A stretch of 64,000 bases of DNA from positions 25,314,393 through 25,378,392 of the forward strand of contig JAQMRL010000006.1 in assembly GCA_035578175.1 (NCBI GenBank), read 5' to 3'. This DNA is from Catonia carolina (Eukaryota; Arthropoda; Insecta; Hemiptera; Achilidae). Made by a program: the position numbers and the translations under genes. How positions within the stretch are numbered: position 1 is the first letter of the stretch; every line of letters starts with the position of its first letter. Below, piece after piece: positions 53,940 to 64,000 of this stretch. The notes under the pieces are model-generated. The model ran no database searches and was not told the origin of the DNA. It was given only the letters and a program-made list of their open reading frames with translations.

Positions 53940-54835
53940 AAACAGTCTTGCCAACTTAATCAAATATAAATAATCAATAAAAATAATAATTATTATTATT
54001 ATTATCTTTCACCTGCTTCGCATGCATACATAACAATCTGCTCACTGTGGTTTTACCCTCAGACCTTGAAGTTGCTTACTACAAGCAGTCAGAGGACATG
54101 TTTCGGCTAGATCCAGTCAGTTGGATGATACCACAGCCTCAATAGTAAGGAGCCTAGTCCTCAGACAATATTTATAAAAGTACGATCCGCCAGAAAAACA
54201 TACCCTTATAAGATTACAATTATTATATATTTACGGTAGACTAGTATAATACCCCATGAACGAGAAGGCTCTCAAGAAGGTCCTTATAATTTTATTTGTA
54301 TTAAATAGGATTAAAATATTGTCCTTATTATAACATTTTTGCTTTTCAGCTGCCCAGCCAAACAATGCACCCAATTGGTCTCTCGCATCACCACAGCGGT
54401 CCTTCTCAGTATAACTTTCTTCAGGCTTTTACCCATCCCTTTCAGCACAATCAACATATTGGTCCTTTTTTGATCAATTCATTTTCCTCCCCCCCCCCAC
54501 CACCGAATACAGATCACACAAAATGGTTTATATTTTCGGAGTAATTACTTTATAAAAAAGTAATTTCCTTGCTTCTTTCATCGAAAAATTCTCTCAGATT
54601 CTTAAGACAAAGAATATGTCTTCAGCCAGTTGGATGTCATCCTTCCACATTCCCTTGTATCACCAACTACAGCACCAATATTTGAAATTTTTCATAATGT
54701 GGTTAAAATATTGTAATTTACGGGATTTTACTGCCACCAAATACTCCTTAATCTTCACCATAGTACCTAACCCATACTCTTTACTGATTCTATCCACCCA
54801 CGATTATTTATTTATCATTAATATTTTATTACAGA
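53940..54835. other. Intergenic, no recognisable gene
   Basis: Contains an ATT microsatellite at 53985-54005. The frame at 54616-54858 has no motif; it may be a LINE-like shadow. Nothing else supported. Confidence 0.35.
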
Positions 54836-54839
54836 CAAC

Positions 54840-55300
54840 AGGCCATATAATGGTCTAATTACAGTATACAATATTACATTAATTACATTCAGATTGAACT
54901 AAATATTACATTTTAAGACTAAATAAAAACTAAACAAACATTAAATTGTAAAAATAATTTAACGTAAATTATTATAAAATACTTTATTCTATTAAATTGA
55001 CAAAAATGTCTAATATAAAATATTTTTCTGGAGTGATTATGGAAGCTCAGTACATAAAATTCAATTGTCCCAAAATAACCGGACCATCTATTTCACCAGA
55101 TGCAAGTCTCCGTAAATAAAAAAGTGCAGCCATACCTCGATGAGACTCTAGCCTTGCAACACCGAATAAAGACAGTAAATCAGCGTATCATCATACTAAT
55201 TAGCGCACATCTCACAACTCCCAAATGGTAAATTTTACTCAGGACTAAAAGAATGTTACCATGTTTTAACTACTGCTACTATAGCAGGAAAAATTTGAGT
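54840..55300 (-). repeat. Dispersed repeat R2, uninterrupted copy
   Basis: Complement of the R2 sequence found at 23330-24249 plus 26974-27469: AGCTTCCATAATCACTCCAG, TTTACTGTCTTTATTCGGTG and TTTAGTCTTAAAATGTAATA on the minus strand. It lacks the piggyBac, so it provides the empty site (GGTCCGGTTATTTTGG and ACAATTGAATTTTATG). Confidence 0.65.
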
Positions 55301-55898
55301 TACCCTTTTTATGACTTGAATTAATTCCATAAAAAAATATTTAATGATTTGATAATTTTTACAAATAATATTGGAGTTACGAGTTTTGTACATAATTTTT
55401 TTTTTGGAGATACGAATAATTCAATTAATTTTAAAAACTTATAAAGTATCTATCTGTTAATAAATTACGTGGGGTAAACAAACAAAAATTTATTTGTATT
55501 TAGCAAACTAAACTAAAAAAAAACTAGTAATATAATACAGAAAGTATTAGGTAAGTTAGTGTTAATTTAACTGGAAAATTAATTGATAAGAAGGTTTTTA
55601 CTTTGGTCTAAAAGATATACGCGTATCTAACCTCGTAACTCCTTGTTAAAACAAACCTACTAACTGATAAAGCTCGTAACTTAACATATACTAGAAAACA
55701 AGTTTAAGACAGTAATTATTAAAATATTATATTAAATAAGATGTGTTACAGCTAATCTTTAGTGCTTATTTAATTCTGATGTTGGTATTAAACGAAGAAC
55801 AGAACGATGAAATTCACTGCATACAAACAAAGACAACAGTCAAGACTATCTGCCACCACATGGCAATGTTAGAATAATAGCACAACTGGTAGTTACTA

Positions 55899-56502
55899 AC
55901 GGGTGTTTCAAAAAGGGCGCACTTCGAAGTTTAAGGGTTAATATTTTCTGCATAGGGAATATTTTCCCCCCCCCGAATAACAGTTGGCACTACCGTACTC
56001 ATTGTTGACCCATTGTGTATTACTGACATGTACTAGTGCTATCCCAGTATTCATTTGTGTCTGTAGTGTCTGTATAAGTTCAAACATGGTTTTTTCAAAG
56101 GATGAACGTGTTTTTATTATTGAAAGTTATTGCGCATATAAATCTTACGAATGAGTGAAAGACGAGTTCCAGTTAAAATTTCCGAATTCTGAAGTACCTA
56201 ATAACACCACAATATTGTGTCTGATTAATAAATTTCGTGAGACTGGCAGTGTACAGGATTGGAAAAGCACAGGTCGACCATCAATGTTAACAGAACAAGT
56301 TTTAGACGATGTGAAACAATGTTTGACTACCCCACCCGGCAAATCACTTAGAAAGTTATCTTCACAGGCTGGATTATCACTATCTTCCGCTTTAAGGGCT
56401 ATAAAAAAATTAAATCTGCATCCTTACCGCATCGGTGTCGTTCATGAACTGAAAGAAGTTGACCATGGGAAACGTAAAGTGCGTCCTTTTTGAAACACCC
56501 GT
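55899..56502 (+). mobile_element. Mini-mariner carrying only a DUF4817-type DNA-binding domain
   Basis: 604 bp, TA-flanked (55897-55898, 56503-56504), with inverted ends ACGGGTGTTTCAAAAAGG and its near copy. The plus strand codes the N-terminal helix-turn-helix of a mariner-like transposase from 56086 (MVFSKDERVFIIESYCAYKS), a TGA at 56152, then an open frame 56155-56493 (NTTILCLINKFRETGSVQDW, STGRPSMLTEQ, GLSLSSALRAIKKL). The catalytic half is deleted and the frame runs straight into the right end. Confidence 0.85.
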
Positions 56503-56504
56503 TA

Positions 56505-56795
56505 GGTCTGCAAGTACACTAAAGCCAGTACTGGAGTTACGAGTATTCTAATATTACTTATATCTTTTATAATAATTTTTACGGAAATATGAGGTTTGCT
56601 AAGTGAATAATAGCAAACCTCTAATAGTGCAAAAGTCTAATAATCTAATAGAGTTAAGTCTAATAGGTAGTGTAATAGTGCGTATAGTTCATTCTGTTGG
56701 TTAAGTAGGAACCAAATCATAAAATTAAAAAAATGGAGTAACAAGGTTTGCTAATAAGTATGACAATATGACACCATTCTAGGGTAAATTTTAAA
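56505..56795. other. Intergenic sequence, no recognisable content
   Basis: AT-rich, no frame or repeat supported; possibly the remainder of an old repeat flanking the mini-mariner. Confidence 0.3.
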
Positions 56796-56799
56796 ATGT

Positions 56800-57200
56800 T
56801 TAAAGTAAAGATATCGCAAAAGCACTTTCTGAACTCGTTCAATGGAAGTTATATGAACCGAATAATACAAGACATTATGCGATACGTCCACATTATTTCA
56901 AAAGCTATTATCTGATTTACTGCTTCTTTGTTTAATGCCCACACCTCAGCTCCATAAAATAATACTGAAAATCCTGATACTGAATCCATAATTTCATGTA
57001 ATGTGTATCGCATAATGTGTATTCATGTAATGTGTATGGGAATATAAAATGGATTTTATGTTCATGAAAGTAGTTTGTGCTCTTTCAACACGAACTTTAG
57101 TTTCCTGTGGACAGTCGTTTTGTCATTAATTAATTTTCCAAGCAATTGAAATTGTTGTAAAATGTTGTAAGAAGTCTTGTTTTCCAAAAGATATTGCATT
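56800..57200 (-). mobile_element. RTE-like LINE fragment
   Basis: The minus strand reads, with stops, an ISVLFYGAEVWALNKEAVNQ-type stretch and further LINE-tail residues, which matches the C-terminal part of RTE-like reverse transcriptases. A short internal repeat (TTCATGTAATGTGTAT) is present at 56990-57040. Confidence 0.5.
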
Positions 57201-57204
57201 AAGA

Positions 57205-57745
57205 TTAGTCAGGTTACTTTTCACTAGGTACATTAATATTAAGAGTATGTGTTAATACTAATAAAAGTGTGTTTTATTTACAACTTTCATCATTTAAATT
57301 GTTTAATACTATACGGTTAAGGATTAAATAGTTGTACTGCTTGTCAATTTTATCTTCGCATACTTACTACGCAAGTGTTAAGACAGTATTGGCGTAGGAG
57401 GAAATTTAACTGAGAGAGAATAATTAATGCGTGAGTGAGATATCATATGATATATGGAAGAAAACTTCCATTATTCCTTTAATAATTTATTTAATTTTTC
57501 AAAAATGTAAACTTATCTAGTAGTATGTATTTTGAATAACACATTGTTGTATAGAAAAACACCAGTAAATCATAATGTGTGCTAATCAACAATCAACAGA
57601 ATACATTGATTGTAACAAGACTAACTTAGGCTAGGTTAGCCTTCTTTGCGCTGTACTCCCACTGTATCGATGCCCCAATCTATCAACGGCACAAGCTGTG
57701 GTACTGCGCATTCATACATTTCACAAGGTAAAATTTGATAAAGTT
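57205..57745. other. Intergenic sequence, no recognisable content
   Basis: Nothing supported beyond AT-rich sequence. Confidence 0.3.
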
Positions 57746-57749
57746 TAAT

Positions 57750-57885
57750 TACCTTGGATATTTTTATGATGATGCTTGTATGTCAGTAACATAGGTAATA
57801 ACAAGATGACGTGACCGGGAATTAAACTCAAGACTCATGTCAAAGATGACAGTTGAGTTAACCACTACACCAACGGGCGGGCAAA
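57750..57885 (-). mobile_element. tRNA-derived SINE, family S2 copy
   Basis: AACATAGGTAATAACAAGAT, then GACCGGGAATTAAACTCAAG and head TTGAGTTAACCACTACACCA-type sequence ending CGGGCGGG. The B box is mutated. Confidence 0.55.
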
Positions 57886-58299
57886 AATAAAATTAGTCTA
57901 AAATTTCAAATTATTTACAACAGTAAAAGACTTTGGGTATACCAGACTTTGTTCAGGTATCGTATATTCGTAGAAAGATCATCATAATATTTTTATTATG
58001 AGCGATTACACTCAAGTCATAAACGGTTAACTAACCGTTAACCAATTTTTCAGGACGTTGTTTTCAAGTAAACATTCATCAAGAATAGTCTTATTATTAA
58101 ACAGCTGCGCCAAAGCACGAAAACCAAGCAGTTCTCAAGTTTTATGCACACTAATTGAGAAATTTAATAGTACTACGTATGTAGAAATTTATTGCTTTTT
58201 AAGTACCCTACGATTACAATTGTAAAATGTGAGTAGAGATAATAAACAGAATTCTCGTAGGGCAGTGACGATTATCTTGAGATTACGTGTACTAATCGT

Positions 58300-58472
58300 G
58301 AACCGTGAACGTAATTGGTTTATGTAGCGCGCGGTTTAAGGAACCAATAAAACGTATCCAGAACTCTCCAATCAAGGTGGGACACAATGCTTGATACTGA
58401 AATATTAGTGGCATTGGATTTTGATGCCGATAGCGTATAACACATGGTTACGTGGTGTTGAGAAGTTTTTAT
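58300..58472 (+). promoter_or_regulatory. HYOU1: Candidate HYOU1 promoter and 5' non-coding exon
   Basis: HYOU1 needs a non-coding first exon because its start codon sits two bases after an acceptor. This stretch is the most promoter-like between 51 and 62 kb: three CCAAT boxes within 60 bp (ATTGG at 58314, CCAAT at 58344 and 58368), a CGCGCG patch, and a possible GTAAGA donor at 58473. CCAAT at 58344 is followed after exactly nine bases by CCAGA, close to the ER stress element CCAAT-N9-CCACG; TTACGTGG at 58448 is one base from the XBP1 site TGACGTGG. All of this is inferred; no transcript evidence is available. Confidence 0.3.
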
Positions 58473-58474
58473 GT

Positions 58475-60190
58475 AAGAAATAGTTGTTTTTTCATATTTG
58501 AGGTAATTATTTTGTAATTTTCATAAATTTACAAACAACTTATTTTGTTTCAGTCACGATTATTATATAATTGACATTTAATTATGTGGTAAAATTTTTA
58601 ATTAGGTAAACCAGAAATTTTAGGCTATGTTAACTGTCAACTAGTTTTCATAGTGTATTTTCTGTTTTATGGTTTTAATTAATAAACTATTTAGTTTCAT
58701 AGTTCTGTATGATTTGTTTAAGGTTTGCTGTATCACATTTTCTTTGATAATTTGTTATTTACTCGCACGAAGACAAAAGTGTAATAATTTGTAAACGATG
58801 TACCAGAAAATTTTCGTATTCTCGGAAAAAATGAATTAGAACATTTATTTTATATTTACGTAAAATAAAACACACTACTTATCTGCTCACATTTATTTCT
58901 TGAAAAACTCGTACACGTATGTTTTTTGGAATATTCCGTATGGTAGTTGTGTCAGAACTGAAGCACACAACGTGTGAATCCTACCAGATAGTTGTAAGAT
59001 AAGTTTCCAGAAATTTCTTTGTTAATAACTTGATTTCACTTTGATGAAATCTATTGAAATGTGCCGGCTTTGACAAATAAAGCATCGTTTTATTGCAAGA
59101 AATTAATGAAAATCATTTAAGCCACTGTGATCTGTTGTCAAGTATGAAATAATATTTTTAAGATAAATTTTGAATATATTTTTGTATATAACTCTTATGT
59201 GTACCTAAATAATTGTCTTATGAATTGCTAGAGTTAAAAGTTAATGTTTAATTACCTACTTTTTGGTATTTGTTACTGCTGTGTGTGTTTTGTAACAGTA
59301 TTCTGCTAACCCTAAAGTCTACCTTAGACTGAAGTATGGTGACAAACAAAAGCTGAATAGTTCTGTAATGTATTTAAATGAAATGAAATCATATGTAGTT
59401 TAACGGAATTGTCTGTTTTTAGAGGGAGGTATTTTTTGAGTAGTTAATATTCCTATTCAGTGTTCAATGGTCACTGGAATTTCTGCTGATGATTTTTCCA
59501 GATTTGTTAGTTAACTAGATTAGTTCAGAATATCTGCAGTTTTTTCTTGTTATCTTTTGCATGAATAGGGAAATTCCAAACTTTTTGATAGGGAACGTAA
59601 ATTTAAATTAAATAATGGATAGGGATAAATTAATTATTATTGCTTATGATCCAAACTGGGTCGTATAAAGTGTGGTCAAGTAATTACTTTTATGACTGAT
59701 TTAAATAATGAATTTAGTGTCAGTAATTCAGAAATATTTGAAATCTTGTTAAATTTTTTATTCTTAGTTGTTCCTGGAAAGAATGGATGCGTAGACATAA
59801 GTTTTTCCATATCCTCATATTATAAAGAAGTGTTCTTGAATCTTTCACGGTGTTTTATTTAGTATTTATATGTTTTGGTTACAAAATAACATAATTTAGA
59901 ACCTGTTTAGAGTAATATGTCAGCAATTTTTTTAATAGATCTTACTATGGAAAGCTTTTAATAGTGACAGAATTCACATTTAATAGTTGGAATTCCTGCT
60001 AAATTACTTTATTATCCTTTTTAACTCCAGTATTTGTCACTTTTTATATCTTCTTTGATTCTGCATTCAAGGGATATTCATTTATTTCATTATTGTTTAT
60101 ATACATTTTATAAATGAAGTGTGAACACAAAGAATTTGGAATCACCATAACTTTTTATGATTATTAGCACCACATTGTCTCTTGTTTGTT
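58475..60190. other. Probable HYOU1 5' intron, no recognisable content
   Basis: About 1.7 kb of AT-rich sequence without a supported repeat or frame. Placement inside HYOU1 depends on the inferred first exon. Confidence 0.35.
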
Positions 60191-60192
60191 GT

Positions 60193-60580
60193 TTAGGTCA
60201 TCAGCCGGAAAGCTGGTTTGAACCTTCAGTGGCTTTATTAGGCAAACTGAGGAGTGAGGTGGTTTACTTTCCTCACTGAATGGAAAAGTATACTTATCAG
60301 CATGCCAGGCTCTCTGAAAAACATCTTAACACCTTGCAAATGACATTTTAATTTTATTCACCACAGGATCTGGCTGTATAACAAAATTCATTACTCTTAG
60401 AGAATATAACTGTGATTAGTGTCTTTTAAACCTCTACCTCTTCTGTTCTTTAATGCTTCAGTCATATAATTGGCTGATCATGTTGTGATAAACAGAACTA
60501 TTTTTTGTAGCCCTGGAACTATGAGATCGAGTGAAAATAATTTAACACCACCTGCTTGTTATAGGCTAGGCTTCTTGTTT
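60193..60580 (-). mobile_element. R1 retroposon, copy f
   Basis: Minus-strand R1, near full length: TTGTTGTTTAGGTCATCAGC to CACCTGCTTGTTATAGGC. A TCTTGTTT match on both sides may be the target duplication. The only near-complete R1 copy outside YLPM1. Confidence 0.75.
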
Positions 60581-60604
60581 AATTAGATCGTTTGGTTACA
60601 AAAT

Positions 60605-60715
60605 GTTCTTCATTGTTGTATTACCAGGGGTCCCAAGTCGATTCCCCATCAGGTCTGGTATTTTTTCATCTATCACACTTTTGTCTGCATTAACAACAAT
60701 TTGAAACATATTTTT
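60605..60715 (+). mobile_element. S2 SINE fragment
   Basis: GTCGATTCCCCATCAGGTCT and GGTATTTTTTCATC are the middle of S2; the A-box half and tail are degraded. Confidence 0.5.
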
Positions 60716-60721
60716 TAGTTT

Positions 60722-61130
60722 CCTCGAGCCAGGCCCAACAAAACTCCTCTCCATCCTTCTCTATCGCTGAACCTCTCTTCTCCATTTATTTTAAGCATTG
60801 CATCTTTTTTCCAATTCGTCCAGAGTTAAACTTTACTCTTGGCCTTTTTCCTTCAATCTCCAAGTACAGCACAATTTTCGGCAGTCTTCCATCCTACCGA
60901 CATGGCCAAACCAATTAAGCTTTGTTATTCCAAACTCCGGTTCCCTAATTATGTAATTTCTTACTGATATCCTTTCTGGGTTTTCCTGTGTACTCCTCAA
61001 GACCTACATCTCTGCTGTCTGGATTCTATTTTCTACCTTTTTTCCTCCAGGTCCATGTGTTGGCTGCTTAAGTCAGAATGGGCACTAAGTATGCACTGTA
61101 TAATTTTCTTACGTAGGGACTTCTGGATCC
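60722..61130 (-). mobile_element. RTE-like LINE fragment
   Basis: The minus strand reads, with stops, WFLPKCDRLSLGSRSPYVRK, a RKIESRQQRCRS stretch and a tail like EERFSDREGWRGVLLGLA, matching the C-terminal end of RTE-like reverse transcriptases. Related to the fragments at 4515 and 22880. Confidence 0.6.
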
Positions 61131-61740
61131 CAGACTAAGCCTGTCACACTTTGGAAGAAACCACGTTCTTTCTGCACCCTTTATTTCTCTTTCCAATAAT
61201 CCATCAGATGAAAAAACAGTTCCTAAGTATATATATTTTTAACTTATTCCAGCACCTTACCATTTACCCTTATTCCATGTGTCTGCCTACAACAGCTTAT
61301 TCAGGGTGCCCTATATTTGTGGCGTGCCATTTAATGACCTAATCTGCAACCTGGTGGCGTACCCTGTCGCTTTAGCTAAGGCTCCCAATCCTTAGGGCAG
61401 AGAATTTCAAAATAATTGGACATAAATCAAAACATCTTCAGTTCATTGTTTTCCTGTTATAATTGGTCCAGATTTGATATAACTTATCGATAGAGTTCTA
61501 GATCATTTTAAACTCAGTAGAGTGCAGCACACAATGGTAAAAGAATTAAATTAGTCATGTTAACGCGATGATAGTATTTTACCCGCTGAGTTGGATGAAA
61601 TATATTGTGTATATGTGCCATCACGTATACCCAATTTTAATCTAAGGGTTAAGAGATAATTCTCATCTGATGTATGTAAATATTTAAGAAATGTAAAAAA
61701 AGTATTTAAACTATTGACACACTTTGTATATTATAGATTT

Positions 61741-62065
61741 TTTTTTCTAATTTGTGTACGTTGCAATCTGTTCAATTCAGAACAATAAGCAACCCCATGA
61801 CCCAATGAGATGAGGATGATGTGTATGACATGTAAATGAGGTGTAGTCTTGTACAGACCCAGGCCGACCATTCCTGAGAGAGTATGGTTAATTAAACTCC
61901 AACCATCAAAGTACACCGGTAACCACTGTCTAGTATTCAAATCCGTATAAAAGTAACGACCTTTACTAGGATTTGAACCAGGAACCTTCGTCTTCGAAAA
62001 TCAGCTGTTAAACAGCTGATTCTGGCGATGACTTTTCCTCTAGACCTAGACCAACCCGGTGGGTC
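61741..62065 (-). mobile_element. tRNA-derived SINE, family S4, full length with TSD
   Basis: Minus strand: head ACCGGGTTGGTCTAGGTCTA with B box GGTTCAAATCC, body TCAGGAATGGTCGGCCTGGG and GTTGCTTATTGTTCTGAATT, tail A9. A 12 bp repeat ATATTATAGATT (61729-61740 and 62066-62077) flanks it. The 69-codon frame at 61731-61940 is SINE sequence. It lies 100 bases before the HYOU1 coding exon. Confidence 0.85.
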
Positions 62066-62163
62066 ATATTATAGATTAAGATTGTTTTTAATTGTTATTG
62101 TGAACTTTATTTGTGTTATTTATATTTTATAACTTGTTATGTTTTGTTTTGTTTGTTTTTAGA

Positions 62164-62325
62164 ATGGGTTTGCCCAGTATACCGGGTACACACTCTTGTT
62201 GGAGTTACTTATTAGGTTTAACAATATTTACTGTATTAGTTTCATCTCCTAATTATCATGTTAATGGAATAGCTGTTATGAGTGTTGACTTGGGGTCAGA
62301 ATGGATGAAAGTAGCAATTGTCTCT
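62164..62325 (+). CDS. HYOU1: HYOU1 (GRP170) first coding exon
   Basis: Hypoxia up-regulated protein 1 is an ER-lumenal Hsp110/Grp170-class chaperone that acts as nucleotide-exchange factor for BiP and holds unfolded proteins. The exon has acceptor TTTTTAG immediately before the ATG (62163) and donor GTAAGT after codon 54 (phase 0). Residues 13-35 form a hydrophobic signal peptide (SYLLGLTIFTVLVSS), then AVMSVDLGSEWMKVAIVS, the near-invariant start of the HYOU1 ATPase domain containing the Asp-Leu-Gly phosphate-1 motif. An upstream in-frame ATG at 62113 lies in the intron before the splice acceptor and is not the start. The expected continuation (PGVPMEI-type) is not found before 64000, so the second coding exon is outside the window. 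Confidence 0.9.
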
Positions 62326-62469
62326 GTAAGTATTTATCACTGATTGCATACCTGCATTATATTAGTTTTTATTTTATGAAAATTGGTTTTCCTTAAAAGT
62401 ACAGTATAATTCAGATGTGATATTTTAATAATATTTATGAATTATTTTTGAAGAGAATATTATTTAGGT

Positions 62470-62680
62470 TTGACATGCTTATACAAGGGTTATCATAAAT
62501 GATACGTGAGTTTGATGTGTGTAGTAGTATTGGGAAGGAAATGTCAATGACCACGGTGTTGCCTGTGAGCAATCAGCGATATCCTGTTTTCCTAGTCATG
62601 TTGCAGTAGACAGTTCAATCCTGTTTTCACTGTAGAACAGTTGTTAAGAAGTACTAATTCAGTTATTACTGTGCAACAAC
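62470..62680 (+). mobile_element. Mariner-like N-terminal remnant (DUF4817 type)
   Basis: Starts with an inverted-repeat-like TACAAGGGTTATCATAAATG and includes a plus-strand stretch reading FTVEQLLRSTNSVITVQQL, the start of a DUF4817-type transposase. The rest is missing, probably displaced by the neighbouring mariner. Confidence 0.45.
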
Positions 62681-62682
62681 TT

Positions 62683-63395
62683 TGAGGTCTGTTTGAAAAG
62701 TATTCGACGTTATTTTTTTTTTGCGAAAACCTGATGGATGTCAATCAAGCGCGCTTGCATGAGCCGACCTTGAACCTTTGTGTGCATGCCTGAATTTTTC
62801 CTGCCTGTCGATAGCATCAGTCACTGGCACGCAGCAGTTGAGTGAGGTTGTAGTGGTCTCATTGGTTTTTTTGTAAGGGAAATGACTGAGCGACTGGAGC
62901 AGCATTAATGCATCCACAAACTCAGCAAACAGTGACTTCAAGAACAACGTAATCACTGGTGACAGGTCTTTGGTGTATGGTTATGACCCGGAAACCAAAT
63001 CCCAGTTGTAACAATGGAGGCATTCCATGTCACCAAGACCAAAGAAGGCCTGCCAAGTGCGCAGCAACGTCAAAGTGATGCTGACTGGTTTCTTTGACTC
63101 CCGCAGTGTGGTACGCTATGAGTTCGCACCACAGGGTCAAACAATCACCAAAGAATACTACAGGGATGTCCTCCGTTGCTTACGTGATGCTGTGCGGCAC
63201 AAGAGACCGGAGTTTTGGTAAACAGAAAATTGGTGCCTCCATCATGACTATGCTCCAACACATTTCTCACACTTGATTCAGACGTTTTTTGGCAAAAAAC
63301 CAGACTCCTGTGGTTCAACAGGCTCCTTACTCTCCTGATATGGCCTCGTGTGACTTCTGGCTGTTCCCTAAACGTAATATCTGATGTTTCAGTGA
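62683..63395 (+). mobile_element. Internally deleted mariner
   Basis: Left end TGAGGTCTGTTTGAAAAGTA is a mariner-type terminal repeat. A start MTERLEQH at 62882 is followed within a few codons by the catalytic half: VITGDRSLVYGYDPETK, RPKKACQVRSNVKVML, a RSVVRYEFAPQGQTITKEYY segment, and (other frame) YSPDMASCDFWLFP. The first Asp context (GDETW in family) reads GDRSL, and several stops and frameshifts are present. No right terminal repeat identified. Confidence 0.8.
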
Positions 63396-63748
63396 TATCC
63401 TATGGTCCCTTGTTCTGTCTCTACAATTTCTATCTTTGGTGCTGTCTTTAGTGAAAAGTGTATTCTCACAAACCTCGTTCAATAAACGAGCTGAAGGTGG
63501 CCATTTTTAGAGAAATAACATCATAGAGACACTAGTTAAAGCGTTGGCTCACATTTTTGTCTGTAACCTTTCGTCATATGCATTTTTTATATACTTATCA
63601 GTCGGATCTAAGACAAAACAAATTTTCATCGAATATAATATCTTAAGAGTGATGAATTCTGGAATGTGTTCTGTGAATTAATTCCAGGCACCCATTTGTG
63701 ACTTTGTCACTTTAATTTCAATTAATTGTATTCCAATATATTCATGTA

Positions 63749-64000
63749 CAGTAGAGCCCCTGTTATCTGAGTTCCGGATTAACCAAGGTAGTCCAAAAAA
63801 GTACAGCGCAAAGCGAAATCCATGTTTAATGGCAAATGTGTCATAAATTGTACTGGGTAGTACAATACTGTTGTATTGTACTATATTACTCGCATATGGT
63901 TTTGTCAAAAATGGGTTCCAGTAAATTAAACGCACAGGTTTTAATCATTATTACATACTGTACATTACAATAATTTCAATGCTTTGGTAATCATCAATAA
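63749..64000 (+). mobile_element. Left end of a Tigger/pogo-like element, cut by window
   Basis: TA|CAGTAGAGCCCCTGTTATCT then GAGTTCCGGATTAACC, a typical Tigger terminal repeat. The rest is beyond the right edge. Confidence 0.5.

Noticed and set aside
61731..61940. 69-codon minus-strand frame
   Set aside because: Lies wholly in the S4 SINE bounded by a 12 bp target duplication.
62113..62163. Upstream in-frame ATG as HYOU1 start (LFIFYNLLCFVLFVF leader)
   Set aside because: The sequence is a pyrimidine-rich intron end with a TTTTTAG acceptor just before the second ATG; HYOU1 signal peptide is already complete without it.
1..64000. CRISPR arrays, rRNA genes, bacterial operons
   Set aside because: No regularly spaced short repeats, no rRNA motifs, and all genes have spliceosomal introns.

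Overview
This is an AT-rich stretch of a eukaryotic nuclear genome, most likely an insect. The evidence is GT-AG introns of 1-13 kb, two recognisable metazoan genes, and introns full of arthropod-type transposons (mariner, piggyBac, Tigger/pogo, hAT, PIF/Harbinger, Helitron, jockey- and RTE-like LINEs, several tRNA-derived SINEs). A hemipteroid insect would fit, but the sequence alone does not settle it. Nothing looks bacterial, and no CRISPR array or canonical functional tRNA gene was found.

One gene dominates. From about 51.0 kb down to position 1, on the minus strand, lies a YLPM1/ZAP3 homologue (YLP-motif protein, nuclear, RNA- and phosphatase-associated in vertebrates). I could chain 14 coding exons in phase from the start codon at 48314 to the left window edge: 1129 codons plus two bases. 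They give a Q/W-rich N-terminus, the conserved W-rich coiled segment, a P/G/M-rich linker, a 563-codon exon made of G/P/D/R/F repeats, and the VDYGH region. The C-terminal P-loop kinase-like domain expected in this family must lie beyond the left edge.

On the plus strand at 62164-62325 is the first coding exon of HYOU1/GRP170 (ER-lumenal Hsp70-like chaperone): signal peptide plus the first phosphate-binding motif of the ATPase. Its later exons lie beyond 64000. The two genes are divergent, with an intergenic region of about 7 kb. A candidate HYOU1 promoter with three CCAAT boxes lies near 58.3 kb.

Everything else is intronic or intergenic and repeat-dominated. By region: 0-2.2 kb a MITE and a deleted mariner; 2.3-15.4 kb a hammerhead-bearing fold-back element, a truncated LINE with a clean target-site duplication (TSD), SINEs, a ~1 kb repeat called family B, and a fold-back mariner inside a MITE; 15.6-20.3 kb LINE and SINE copies; 20.3-28.3 kb a deleted PIF/Harbinger, a 2.7 kb broken piggyBac and a Helitron 5' end; 28.4-48 kb copies of a retroposon called R1, a hAT MITE, a second fold-back mariner, a second hammerhead fold-back and a nested transposon stack; 48.3-58 kb Tigger derivatives, LINE fragments, a minus-strand hammerhead motif and a DUF4817 mini-mariner.

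The most unusual observations are the hammerhead self-cleaving ribozyme motifs (plus at 2668-2705, minus at 53087-53127), two unrelated mariner families that both exist here as outward-facing inverted duplications of the transposase 3' half, and filled/empty site pairs within the window that document a fold-back mariner and a piggyBac insertion.
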